DNA of 64,000 bases from Oceanicaulis alexandrii DSM 11625 (GTDB lineage: Bacteria > Pseudomonadota > Alphaproteobacteria > Caulobacterales > Maricaulaceae): assembly GCF_000420265.1 (NCBI RefSeq), contig NZ_ATUP01000001.1, positions 1,302,001-1,366,000 of the forward strand. The letters are read 5' to 3'. Numbering within the stretch: position 1 is the first letter of the stretch; every line of letters starts with the position of its first letter. Under the pieces are notes generated by a model. The model made no database searches and was not told the DNA's origin. It saw only the letters and a program-made list of their open reading frames with translations. Shown one piece after another: positions 27,226-35,327 of the stretch. The translations under genes were made by a program, and so were the position numbers.

Positions 27226-28263
27226 ATGAGAGATCGCATGGAACTAGAAACTCTTGCTCGGCTCTGCCAAGATTGCGTACAGAAAAATCCAGTGATCGTA
27301 CTCGGCAGTGGGGCTTCTATCCCCCATGGCATTCGCGGTATGGGCGACCTCGCTACATGGCTTCGCGATTCTGTAATCACGGAGGGGGACGAGGAGAGAG
27401 ACGCGTGGCTGCTTGTCAGAACGGCACTCGCCAACGGAGACCATTTGGAAGCCGCACTTGATGGCAAACAACTTCCCCCATCTTTGGTGGTAAAGATCGT
27501 CCGTTCGACGTGGGACTTCATTGCACAAGACGACTATGAGCTATTGAAATCCGCCATCAAGTCAGAAACTATCTTCCCCCTTCGATCATTGTTTCGTGGC
27601 CTCTTTCGAAGTACTAATCGCAATATTCACGTAGTAACCACCAATTATGACCGAGTGGCAGAATACGCTTCTGATTCTGGTGGGTACATCCACAGTACAG
27701 GCTTCCTCCCAGGATACCTTCGACGGGCGGATGGTGCTGAAAACCTACTATTCAAACAGGGCAACCAGCCAGCTCGAACGGTGTCAATTTGGAAGGTTCA
27801 TGGTTCGTTAGATTGGTTTATTGACCCAAGTGGTGGCGTTCTGTCGCTCCCGATGACGAGTGAACTCCCAGAAGGCCTCACCCCACTCATCGTGACTCCT
27901 GGCGTAAGCAAGTACCAACGGACTCACGACGAGCCTTTCCGTAGCGCCATCCAGGGTGCGGATCGCGTTCTTCAATCTGCCTCGGCATTTGTTTGTTTGG
28001 GGTATGGATTCCGGGATAGTCACATACACCCGAAGCTGGAGAATCGATGCCGCGTACATGATGCGCCGATACTGGTGGCCGCGCGGACTCTGACGCCAGA
28101 AGCTAAGAATTTCCTCCGAAACAACGCTGGACGGCATTATCTCGCGCTTGAACACGATGTTGATGGAACAAAAGTCTATAATCGAGACCATCCAGATGGG
28201 GTCATAGTGTCCGGCGGAAATTATTGGGATTTATACGAACTCAATCAATTAGTCGGTTTCTAG
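27226..28263 (+). CDS. SIR2-domain protein of a SIR2-HerA defence module
   Basis: A 345-residue SIR2_2-type protein. VLGSGAS (25-31) is the nucleotide-binding turn, VVTTNYDRVAE (136-146) holds the catalytic Asn140, IWKVHGSLDW (188-197) the catalytic His192, and CLGYGFRDSHIHP (257-269) the closing family block. Known SIR2-HerA systems use this domain to destroy NAD+ on phage infection; that activity is inferred here from the intact motifs and the partner gene. Start 27226 is the longest; the ATG at 27238 (MELETL) with AGAGA just before it is equally possible. Base composition is clearly lower in GC than in the flanks (27 of 60 bases G/C at 27241-27300 against 39 of 60 at 26221-26280), suggesting transfer. 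Confidence 0.9.
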   Translation: MRDRMELETLARLCQDCVQKNPVIVLGSGASIPHGIRGMGDLATWLRDSVITEGDEERDAWLLVRTALANGDHLEAALDGKQLPPSLVVKIVRSTWDFIAQDDYELLKSAIKSETIFPLRSLFRGLFRSTNRNIHVVTTNYDRVAEYASDSGGYIHSTGFLPGYLRRADGAENLLFKQGNQPARTVSIWKVHGSLDWFIDPSGGVLSLPMTSELPEGLTPLIVTPGVSKYQRTHDEPFRSAIQGADRVLQSASAFVCLGYGFRDSHIHPKLENRCRVHDAPILVAARTLTPEAKNFLRNNAGRHYLALEHDVDGTKVYNRDHPDGVIVSGGNYWDLYELNQLVGF

Positions 28264-28272
28264 GGGGTACTT

Positions 28273-30018
28273 ATGAGCATTCTGGATTTCAATGATGACG
28301 AGAGCCTCGGCAAGATCATAGCCGTCGACACAGCGACTGTAACGGTGCGCGTTGATGAGCTGGAAAGACTAAAAAGAATTCAGGTCAATCGACTCGCAGC
28401 ACTCCGAAGCTCAAAAGCTGGCCAGCACCTCATCGGTATCGTTTCAAAAATTACACGCAAACCCGGCCTTGAACTCGAAGAGACTGAACAAGTTGATGAT
28501 CCGGACACAGCGCCTCCAGAAAACAATTTAGTCCGTGTAGCTCTAATAGGGACGCTAGCGGACAAAGACGGCCTTAAAGAAAACGTCTTTAAGCGAACGC
28601 TCGAAACCGTTCCCGAAATTGACGCTGATTGCTTTGCTCTTGAAGGAGAACGCCTCACGAACTTCATGAAGGTCATCTCACAGGTCTCTGGGGATGGCCC
28701 GCAACTTGATCTTGGCCGATATGCTCTTGATGAGGGTGCGCAAGCGTATCTGAACGGAAATCGATTGTTTCAGCGACACGCCATTGTCGTTGGCAGCACG
28801 GGATCGGGAAAGTCTTACACAACTGCACGGCTCTTGGACCAAATTGCAGAGTTGCCGCAGGCTAATGTGATCGTGTTTGACATCCACGGCGAATATCAAA
28901 CCCTAACCAGCGACGAATTTCGGCATTTTCGGATCGCTGGGCCAGGAGACATTGGCCAAGATCGGGGACTAGCTGATGGTGTGCTGCATTTGCCGTACTG
29001 GCTCCTTGGGTATGAAGCGCTTGTCTCATTATTCGTAGATAGATCCGACCAAAATGCGCCTAATCAATCGATGCTTATGACTCGCTGCATCACGGATGCG
29101 AAGAGGGCTAACCTAGACGCAACAGATCATGCGGATATTTTAGCGAACTTCACGATCGATAGCCCAGTTCCGTTTGACATCGATACAGTTCATCAAGCGC
29201 TGATTGATCTTAATACGAAGATGGTTCCAGGGGCCGGCACCAAAGAAAAGCAAGGACCATACTTCGACAAACTAAGTCGCCTTATTGCTAGGTTCGAAGC
29301 CAAACGAAGCGACCGGCGCTTAGGGTTCCTTTTTCAACCCCCAGCAGCTTGCATGGAATTGTCGTGGTTAACTGAAGTTACGCACCTCTTAGTCGGCGGC
29401 CGTGGCTCGCAAGCCGACAATAAGGGGGGAATAAAAATTATCGATTTTTCTGAGGTTCCGTCCGACATACTGCCATTAATGGTAAGCCTAGTTGCAAGGC
29501 TGATCTTCACAGTCAGTCAATGGACCCGTCCCGAAAAGCGCCACCCAATTGCATTGTTCTGTGACGAAGCACACCTCTACATCCCCGAACGAACCTCCTC
29601 TGACTCAGTGGACGAAATTTCTGTCGGTATTTTTGAGCGTATTGCCAAGGAAGGTCGCAAGTACGGTGTAGGCCTTGTGGTCATTAGTCAGCGGCCCTCT
29701 GAGGTTAACCGAACCGTCCTTAGCCAGTGCAACAATGTTATCGCTATGCGGCTAACCAATGGAGACGATCAGTCTGTCATCAGAAGACTGCTGCCAGATA
29801 GCCTTGGAGGTTTCGGTGACCTCTTGCCTGTCCTCGACATTGGCGAGGCTCTAGTGGTTGGGGATGCAAGCTTGTTACCTACGAGGGTTATGGTCTCAGA
29901 GCCTCGCTTTAAGCCCAGTAGCGCAACTATCGATTTTTGGGACCATTGGCGTGGGGAAGTCCCAGAGTCTGATACGGAGAGCGCAGTGAAATCTTGGAGA
30001 CGACAAAGTAACCAGTAA
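28273..30018 (+). CDS. HerA-type FtsK/HerA-superfamily ATPase of a SIR2-HerA defence module
   Basis: A 581-residue hexameric-translocase-type ATPase. The N-terminal part (1-100) fits a HAS-barrel; GSTGSGKS (174-181) is Walker A, VIVFDIHGEYQ (199-209) the HerA-specific block after it, IALFCDEAHLYIP (426-438) Walker B with Asp431-Glu432, and VVISQRPSEVNRTVLSQCNN (469-488) the sensor/arginine-finger region. It follows the SIR2 gene by nine bases with GGGGG before the ATG, in the same low-GC block, so both proteins are likely made together and assemble as in described SIR2-HerA complexes. No nuclease of the NurA type is adjacent, which separates it from the archaeal DNA-repair HerA operon. Confidence 0.9.
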   Translation: MSILDFNDDESLGKIIAVDTATVTVRVDELERLKRIQVNRLAALRSSKAGQHLIGIVSKITRKPGLELEETEQVDDPDTAPPENNLVRVALIGTLADKDGLKENVFKRTLETVPEIDADCFALEGERLTNFMKVISQVSGDGPQLDLGRYALDEGAQAYLNGNRLFQRHAIVVGSTGSGKSYTTARLLDQIAELPQANVIVFDIHGEYQTLTSDEFRHFRIAGPGDIGQDRGLADGVLHLPYWLLGYEALVSLFVDRSDQNAPNQSMLMTRCITDAKRANLDATDHADILANFTIDSPVPFDIDTVHQALIDLNTKMVPGAGTKEKQGPYFDKLSRLIARFEAKRSDRRLGFLFQPPAACMELSWLTEVTHLLVGGRGSQADNKGGIKIIDFSEVPSDILPLMVSLVARLIFTVSQWTRPEKRHPIALFCDEAHLYIPERTSSDSVDEISVGIFERIAKEGRKYGVGLVVISQRPSEVNRTVLSQCNNVIAMRLTNGDDQSVIRRLLPDSLGGFGDLLPVLDIGEALVVGDASLLPTRVMVSEPRFKPSSATIDFWDHWRGEVPESDTESAVKSWRRQSNQ

Positions 30019-30039
30019 GCCAGCGAATCCCGCTTTCCC

Positions 30040-30068
30040 TTGACTCTTCCCCGCCCCCCGCGTAAACG
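30040..30068 (+). promoter_or_regulatory. Candidate promoter upstream of ffh
   Basis: TTGACT (30040-30045) and TAAACG (30063-30068) are 17 bp apart in the 242-bp spacer between herA and ffh. The -35 match is good, the -10 poor. A leader of about 190 bases would follow; hairpin-forming stretches lie in it (CGCCCGGAGGCGGGCG, 30141-30156). Confidence 0.3.
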
Positions 30069-30260
30069 CCCACGCTTCAGTGCAAGCGCCACTCGCTTGC
30101 CTTACCCGCACACGGCGTCCTGCAATGATCAGGATAAAACGCCCGGAGGCGGGCGAGGTCTCCCGCTCGACGAAGGCTCGTCCAGTGGGATGGTTGCGGC
30201 GTGCGCGCTTGATCCACACCTTATCGGTGTGACCAGAAGCGAAACGAGGCAGGCGAACAC

Positions 30261-31808
30261 ATGTTCGACTCACTTTCAGAACGGCTTTCCGGCGTCTTTG
30301 ACAGCCTGACCGGGCGCGGCGCGCTGTCGGAAAAGGATGTGGACGCCGCCCTGCGCGAGATCCGCGTCGCCCTTCTGGAAGCCGATGTCGCCCTGCCTGC
30401 GGTGAAGGACTTCACGTCCAAGGTCCGCGAAAAGGCGATCGGCGAAGACGTCATCCGCTCGGTCAGCCCCGGCCAGCAAGTCATCAAGATCGTCCATGAC
30501 GGTCTGGTGGAGCTGCTTGGCGGCGAAGGCGAGCCCGAGGGCCTGAACCTCACCGGCGAGCCGCCCGTGGCGATTCTGATGGCGGGTCTTCAGGGCTCGG
30601 GTAAAACCACCACCACCGCCAAGCTCGCCAAACGCATTTCCGAGCGCGAGAAGAAAAAAGTCCTCGTCGCCTCGCTCGACACCCGCCGCCCGGCGGCGAT
30701 GGAGCAGCTGGCGCAGATGGCGGAAAAGGCCGGCGTTGCCTGCCTGCCCATCGTCAAGGGTCAGTCCGCCGTCGAGATCGCCAAGCGCGCCATGAGCGCG
30801 GGTCGCCTGCAAGGCTATGACGTGGTGATCCTGGATACCGCGGGCCGCACCTCCATCGATGAAGAGATGATGGGCGAAGCCGCCAAGATCGCCGATGTGG
30901 CGCGGCCGCGTGAAACCCTTCTGGTGGCTGACAGCCTGACCGGTCAGGATGCGGTGGAGACCGCCAAGCGCTTTGACGAGCGTCTGAAGCTGACCGGCCT
31001 GGTGCTGACCCGGATGGATGGCGATGGCCGCGGCGGCGCTGCGCTGTCCATGCGCTGGGTCACCGGCCTGCCGATCAAGTTCCTGGGCGTCTCTGAAAAG
31101 GTCGACGGGCTGGACGCGTTCGACGCGAAACGCCTGGCGGGCCGTATTTTGGGGCGCGGCGACATCGTCTCGCTGGTGGAAAAAGCCGCCGCCGAGGTCG
31201 ATCACGAGAAAGCCGAGCGCCTCGCCAAGAAAATGGCGAAGGGCAAGTTCGACCTTGAAGACATGGCCGACCAGCTGCGCCAGCTTCAGAAAATGGGCGG
31301 CATTTCCGGCATGATGGGTTTCCTGCCGGGCATGAACAAGGCGGCGAAGGCCCAGATGGCCAATGCCGGGTTCGACGACAAGGCGCTGAAGCGCCAGGAA
31401 GCGATCATCCTGTCGATGACCCGCGAGGAGCGCGCCAAGCCTGACCTCCTCAAAGCCAGCCGCAAGCGCCGCATCGCCATGGGCGCCGGCGTCGCTGTGC
31501 CGGAGGTGAACAAGCTTTTGAAAATGCACCGCCAGATGGCGGACATGATGAAGAAGATGGGCAAGAAGGGCAAAAAGGGCGGCATGCCCGGAATGCCTGG
31601 AATGCCCGGAATGGGCGGCGGCATGCCGGGCATGGGCGGCGGAATGCCCCCCGGTCTCGGCGATGCGGCCTCTGATCTTCTCAAAGGACACGCGCCCAAG
31701 GGCGCCGACCTGCCGGGGCTGGGCGGCCCAGGCGACCAGGGATTGCCGGGTATCGGCGGACCACTGGGGCCAGACGGCCTTCCGCTCGGCCTCTCGAAGA
31801 AAAAATGA
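30261..31808 (+). CDS. ffh: Signal recognition particle protein Ffh
   Basis: GTPase that binds signal sequences at the ribosome together with 4.5S RNA and docks on FtsY. In 515 residues: N domain 1-95, G domain with GLQGSGKTTTTAKLAKR, DTRRPAAMEQL, DTAGR and TRMDGDGRGGAAL, then the Met-rich M domain (GGISGMMGFLPGMNK, RKRRIAMGAG for RNA binding). The C-terminus is extended by a Gly/Met/Pro repeat tail (GMPGMPGMGGGMPGM) common in alphaproteobacterial Ffh. It opens the ffh-rpsP-rimM-trmD-rplS cluster. Confidence 0.97.
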   Translation: MFDSLSERLSGVFDSLTGRGALSEKDVDAALREIRVALLEADVALPAVKDFTSKVREKAIGEDVIRSVSPGQQVIKIVHDGLVELLGGEGEPEGLNLTGEPPVAILMAGLQGSGKTTTTAKLAKRISEREKKKVLVASLDTRRPAAMEQLAQMAEKAGVACLPIVKGQSAVEIAKRAMSAGRLQGYDVVILDTAGRTSIDEEMMGEAAKIADVARPRETLLVADSLTGQDAVETAKRFDERLKLTGLVLTRMDGDGRGGAALSMRWVTGLPIKFLGVSEKVDGLDAFDAKRLAGRILGRGDIVSLVEKAAAEVDHEKAERLAKKMAKGKFDLEDMADQLRQLQKMGGISGMMGFLPGMNKAAKAQMANAGFDDKALKRQEAIILSMTREERAKPDLLKASRKRRIAMGAGVAVPEVNKLLKMHRQMADMMKKMGKKGKKGGMPGMPGMPGMGGGMPGMGGGMPPGLGDAASDLLKGHAPKGADLPGLGGPGDQGLPGIGGPLGPDGLPLGLSKKK

Positions 31809-31826
31809 CCTTAAAGGACCACATCC

Positions 31827-32246
31827 ATGTCTGTTAAAATTCGTCTCGCCCGTGGCGGCGCCAAGAAGCGTCCGTACTACCGCATCGTCGTCACCGACTC
31901 GCGCATGCCGCGCGATGGCCGCTTCATCGAGAAAATCGGTCACTACAACCCGATGCTCCCGAAAGACCACGACAACCGCGTGGCTGTGGACACCGAGAAA
32001 GCCGCCGAGTGGATCAAGAAAGGCGCCCAGCCGACCGATCGCGTGGCGCGCTTCCTGAAAGACGCCGGCGTCTATGAGTGGACCCACGGCAACAACCCGA
32101 AAAAAGCCGAGCCGGGCGAAAAAGCCAAAGAGCGCGCTGCCGAGCGTCTCGAAAAGGAAGAAGCCAAGAAGGCCGCCGCCGCTGAAGCTGAAGAAGCCAA
32201 AGCCGCTGCCGCCGCCGCTCCGGCTGAAGAAGAAAAGTCCGAATAG
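31827..32246 (+). CDS. rpsP: Small-subunit ribosomal protein bS16
   Basis: A 139-residue bS16. The conserved core is [39 protein letters not shown] and the following strand region. The core ends near residue 85; the rest is a low-complexity Lys/Glu/Ala tail ([20 protein letters not shown]), an extension found in alphaproteobacterial bS16 proteins. It follows ffh by 18 bp and ends in a terminator, so rimM downstream needs its own promoter or read-through. Confidence 0.96.
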   Translation: MSVKIRLARGGAKKRPYYRIVVTDSRMPRDGRFIEKIGHYNPMLPKDHDNRVAVDTEKAAEWIKKGAQPTDRVARFLKDAGVYEWTHGNNPKKAEPGEKAKERAAERLEKEEAKKAAAAEAEEAKAAAAAAPAEEEKSE

Positions 32247-32271
32247 GACTTTCTTTTCCAGGCATTTGATC

Positions 32272-32302
32272 AACCCCGCCGTGGAAACGCGGCGGGGTTT
32301 TT
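32272..32302 (+). terminator. Rho-independent terminator after rpsP
   Basis: AACCCCGCCG (32272-32281) and CGGCGGGGTT (32290-32299) form a 10-bp stem followed by TTTTT. It separates ffh-rpsP from the SOS-controlled genes. Confidence 0.85.
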
Positions 32303-32366
32303 CACATCTGGAGTCAGCGCATTCGACGCCGGTGTGACTCTTTCGGGTTTTTCCCTGAATGCATTT

Positions 32367-32381
32367 GTTCTATCTTTGTTC
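32367..32381. promoter_or_regulatory. LexA (SOS) box of the Y-family polymerase gene
   Basis: GTTC (32367-32370), seven bases (TATCTTT), GTTC (32378-32381) is an exact match to the alphaproteobacterial LexA consensus GTTCN7GTTC. It lies 31 bp before the ATG at 32413 and inside the longer frame from 32359, so it both predicts SOS control and rules out the upstream start. Confidence 0.85.
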
Positions 32382-32412
32382 CAAAGCGGACAGCCGCCTG
32401 CGGAACAGACAC

Positions 32413-33660
32413 ATGCGCAAACCCGACACCATCGAGCAGCTCTATCTCGACTTTGACAGCTTCTTCGCCAGCGTCGAGCAATACGCCGATCCGCGCCTGC
32501 GGGGGCGCCCCGTCGGGGTGATCCCCATGAAGGGCGCGCGCAATACCTGCATCATCGCCGCCTCGAAAGAAGCCAAGGCGAAGGGCGCAAGCTCTGTCAT
32601 GACCGTGCGCGAGGCGCGCGAGGCCGTGCCCGACATGATCCTGGTGGATCAAAAGCCCGACCTCTATCGCCGCATGCACGCCGTGATGCTCGCCGAGATC
32701 CGGGCCGTGCTGCCCATCGGGGCGGTGAAATCCATCGACGAGTTGACCTGCAAGCTCGACGCCCGCGCCATCGCCGACCCCGAAGGCGTGTCGGACGCGA
32801 TCAAGGCGCGCATCGCGGCGGAAACCGACGGCGTGGTCACCGCCTCCATCGGCATGGCGCCCAACCGCTTCCTCGCCAAAATGGCCTGCAAGCTGGGCAA
32901 GCCCGACGGCTTGACCATCTGGCGCCCTGAAGACCTGCCGGGGCCCTTGCTCAAGCGCCCGATCGAGGAAGCGCCCGGCATCGGCTCGTCCATGCGCAAG
33001 CGCCTTCTGAAGGCGGGCGTGGCGGACATGAAAGCGCTGTGGGCGCTGCAGCCCAAACAGATGCGCGCCCTGTGGCGCAATGTGGCGGGCGAGCGCTTCT
33101 GGTACGCGCTGCACGGTTACGACATCCACGCCGAAGCCGCCCAGCGCCGCATGTATGGCCATGGCCGCGTCCTGCCGCCCAGCCATCGCAGCTGGCCCAG
33201 CGCCTATGACTGCGCGCGGCTTTTGACGGTTAAGGCCGCCCGCCGCATGCGCCGCGATGGCCGCACCGCCGGGCGCATGGGGCTGTGGCTGCGCCACATT
33301 GACGGCGGCTGGAGCGGCGAGCTTCCCCTGCACAGCGCCCGCACCGACCGCGACTGTCTGAAAGCGCTGGATGCGCTCTGGGCGGCGGCGCAACGCTCTG
33401 ACCCCCGCGCGCGGCCCATGCGGGCGGGCATGTATCTGTGCGATCTCGATGATCCCGGCGTCACTCAGACCGACTGGTTGGTGGAGGATAACGCTGAAGA
33501 CCGCGCCCGCCGCAACGCGCTGCAGGACGCCATCGACTCGCTTAACAGCCGCTACGCCAAGTCGCTTGTCACCCAAGGGGTCTGGACCCCGCCGCCGGGC
33601 GGCTATGCGGGCGGCAAGATCGCCTTCACACGTATTCCCTATGCCGAGGACTTCTGGTGA
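32413..33660 (+). CDS. Y-family (DinB/UmuC-like) translesion DNA polymerase
   Basis: A 415-residue error-prone polymerase. YLDFDSFFASVEQ (11-23) carries metal-binding Asp13 and the steric-gate Phe, and KSIDEL (106-111) the catalytic Asp109-Glu110 pair, so the active site looks complete. CIIAASKEAKAKGASSVMTV is the finger region and EEAPGIGSSMRKRLLKAGV the thumb helix-hairpin-helix. The segment after SIDE (LTCKL) and the C-terminal half do not look like standard DinB or UmuC, and I see no QLxLF clamp-binding motif at the end. An SOS box lies in front. Its stop overlaps the ATG of a Zn-ribbon protein. Confidence 0.85.
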   Translation: MRKPDTIEQLYLDFDSFFASVEQYADPRLRGRPVGVIPMKGARNTCIIAASKEAKAKGASSVMTVREAREAVPDMILVDQKPDLYRRMHAVMLAEIRAVLPIGAVKSIDELTCKLDARAIADPEGVSDAIKARIAAETDGVVTASIGMAPNRFLAKMACKLGKPDGLTIWRPEDLPGPLLKRPIEEAPGIGSSMRKRLLKAGVADMKALWALQPKQMRALWRNVAGERFWYALHGYDIHAEAAQRRMYGHGRVLPPSHRSWPSAYDCARLLTVKAARRMRRDGRTAGRMGLWLRHIDGGWSGELPLHSARTDRDCLKALDALWAAAQRSDPRARPMRAGMYLCDLDDPGVTQTDWLVEDNAEDRARRNALQDAIDSLNSRYAKSLVTQGVWTPPPGGYAGGKIAFTRIPYAEDFW

Positions 33661-33911
33661 TGACCTGGAAAACCGAACTTCGCCTTGACGATCTGCCGCC
33701 GCAGAGTCGGCTGGAGGCGTTTTGCAAGACCTGCAGCGCGGCGCGCTATTACACCGCGCAGGAATTGCTGGCCCGCCGCGCCCTCCAGCACGCCCATCTT
33801 GATCAGGTGGAGACCGCGCTTCGATGCGTTCAGCCCGGCTGTGGCGGGGCTGTCGCGCTCTATGAAGCCAGCTCGGGCGAGACCGAAGCCTTTCAGGGCG
33901 GCATGCCGTAG
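33657..33911 (+). CDS. Small zinc-ribbon-like protein coupled to the Y-family polymerase
   Basis: An 84-residue protein whose first ATG overlaps the polymerase stop codon (ATGATGA; the second ATG at 33660 is also possible). FCKTC (22-26) and CVQPGC (57-62) supply four cysteines in two knuckles, consistent with one structural zinc ion. Translational coupling and the shared SOS box suggest it works with the polymerase. I do not recognise a named family. Confidence 0.65.
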   Translation: MMTWKTELRLDDLPPQSRLEAFCKTCSAARYYTAQELLARRALQHAHLDQVETALRCVQPGCGGAVALYEASSGETEAFQGGMP

Positions 33912-33918
33912 GGAGTTT

Positions 33919-34024
33919 GAATTCCCGGGCGAGCATCGCGAAGACCCGGGACCTCCCTCCGCGTAAAGCGCCTTATCCTGATGGAGACCCCGGCTCTGCG
34001 CTGCGCTTGGCCGGGGTTTCAGCT
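33919..34024 (-). repeat. Dispersed repeat, family C, copy 2
   Basis: About 106 bp, the reverse complement of which matches 10846-10950 from AGCTGAAACCCCGG to CGGGAATTC. It occupies most of the 197-bp gap before rimM. Confidence 0.75.
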
Positions 34025-34108
34025 AAACCGAAAAGAGAGCGCGCGCAGCGCCCGTCTTGAGCTGGAGCGCTCTTCAGGGCAGACAGAGCGCCAGAAAAGG
34101 ATCCCGCC

Positions 34109-34639
34109 ATGCCCGCACCTGAAGAAGAGCTTGTCGTCATCGCCGCTGTCGCGGGCGCCCATGGGGTGCGCGGGGATGTGAAGATCAAGCCCTTCGGCGA
34201 CGCTGCCCAAGTCTGCAGCTATGGCCCGTTCCTGGATAAATCCGGCGCGGTGATCCTGACCCCGACGCAAGCCAAACCCGGCCCCAACGGCACCGTGACG
34301 ATCCGGCTGAAGGAAAACCTCACCCGCGAGCAGGTGCAGGCGATGAAGGGCACGCTCCTGCACGCCCCGCGCAGCGCCCTGCCGGAGCTTGAGGAAGACG
34401 AGTTCTATTATTCAGACCTGATCGGGCTGAATGTGGAAGACCTTGAGGGAGAAGCGCTTGGCAAGGTGAAGTCGGTGCAGGATTTCGGCGCCGGTGATCT
34501 TCTGGAAATCTCAGGCCCTGACGGCGTCTGGTTTCTGCCCTTCACCAAGGCGGCGGTCCCGCATATGGACCTCGCCGCCGGCAAACTCGTCGCCAACCCG
34601 CCGGAAACCATTGAAGGCGATGAAGACAAAGACCAATAA
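34109..34639 (+). CDS. rimM: 16S rRNA maturation factor RimM
   Basis: Assists late assembly of the 30S head and binds protein uS19. In 176 residues, VIAAVAGAHGVRGDVKIKPF is the RimM N-terminal block, YYSDLIGLNVEDLEGEALGK starts the PRC-barrel domain and VWFLPFTKAAVPHMDL is its conserved end (LIP-like F-x-x-A-V). Normally followed directly by trmD; here two exported-protein genes and a long spacer intervene. Confidence 0.94.
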   Translation: MPAPEEELVVIAAVAGAHGVRGDVKIKPFGDAAQVCSYGPFLDKSGAVILTPTQAKPGPNGTVTIRLKENLTREQVQAMKGTLLHAPRSALPELEEDEFYYSDLIGLNVEDLEGEALGKVKSVQDFGAGDLLEISGPDGVWFLPFTKAAVPHMDLAAGKLVANPPETIEGDEDKDQ

Positions 34640-34703
34640 GCGCGAACTCGCTTGATGAGCGAGAAAGGCTGGGGCACCCTCTCTTTAAAAGAGGGGGATA
34701 TCC

Positions 34704-35321
34704 ATGATCTGGCTCGCCGCGCTGGCATTGGCTGCGCAGGACCCACAAAGCGTTGAGTGCGGCCTGCGCGGCGTCTCCGAACGCGATGATCCCAGACGCG
34801 CGCCAGAGCAGATCACGGCTCAATGCCCGGAAGGTCATGACGGATTGCAGGCTGAAGCCGACAGAGTATTGGCCCAGATTGACTTGCCGTCACGACGACT
34901 AGCCAGATTTTCCAGCTATAACCTCGCCGACAGGCTAGCCTTCCAGCGAGATGGCGCGGGCTGGCAGGCCCTTCCGGGCCAATGGCTCCTGAAAACGGAC
35001 ATCCTCTTTCCCATGCGCGCAGCCGAGCATGGCGCAACGCACATGGTCTGCACCTTTGCAGCGCGCCCGACCAGTAACGGGGCGCTCAATGACCCCGATG
35101 TAGCTTGCCTATCCGATGTTGATCGCGCAGAGCGCACCTTGAGTCATGCATTGCATCAGGAGCTGCAAAACTGGCGCCTGGCGCCGGCGCCCTACGAATA
35201 CTGCATGAATGAGCAACTTTATGTGGGTGCACAGATCTTCTCACCTTCAGGGGCGCAACCCGCAACTCAGATGCCTGACCCGGCCCGCCTGCCTGTTTTG
35301 TGCCGCGAGGGCGAGGACTAA
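34704..35321 (+). CDS. Secreted protein of unknown function
   Basis: A 205-residue protein with a very short signal peptide (MIWLAALALAAQ). The mature part has six cysteines and reads as a single globular domain without a family I can name. The ribosome-binding site AGAGGGGG lies in the right arm of a small hairpin (CCCTCT 34677-34682 with AGAGGG 34690-34695), so initiation may be modulated by RNA structure. It is followed after 6 bp by a lipoprotein gene; both lie between rimM and trmD. Confidence 0.65.
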   Translation: MIWLAALALAAQDPQSVECGLRGVSERDDPRRAPEQITAQCPEGHDGLQAEADRVLAQIDLPSRRLARFSSYNLADRLAFQRDGAGWQALPGQWLLKTDILFPMRAAEHGATHMVCTFAARPTSNGALNDPDVACLSDVDRAERTLSHALHQELQNWRLAPAPYEYCMNEQLYVGAQIFSPSGAQPATQMPDPARLPVLCREGED

Positions 35322-35327
35322 GCCCCC

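Noticed and set aside
27098-30260. Flanking direct repeats or integration site around the SIR2-HerA block
   Set aside because: I looked for a tRNA end, an integrase gene or matching direct repeats; only a short AGGGCAGGAA match (26570-26579 and 27123-27132) turned up, which is too short and lies on one side.
30276-32273. A 665-codon open frame on the minus strand across ffh and rpsP
   Set aside because: It mirrors the codon pattern of ffh and rpsP, is rich in His/Gly/Ala without family motifs, and has no ribosome-binding site. High GC with rare stops explains it.
32359-32412. Extended N-terminus of the Y-family polymerase from the ATG at 32359
   Set aside because: The LexA box lies inside this extension and the family start block begins just after the ATG at 32413.
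32314-33936. A 540-codon open frame on the minus strand opposite the Y-family polymerase
   Set aside because: Antisense shadow; the plus-strand protein has intact polymerase motifs and an SOS box.
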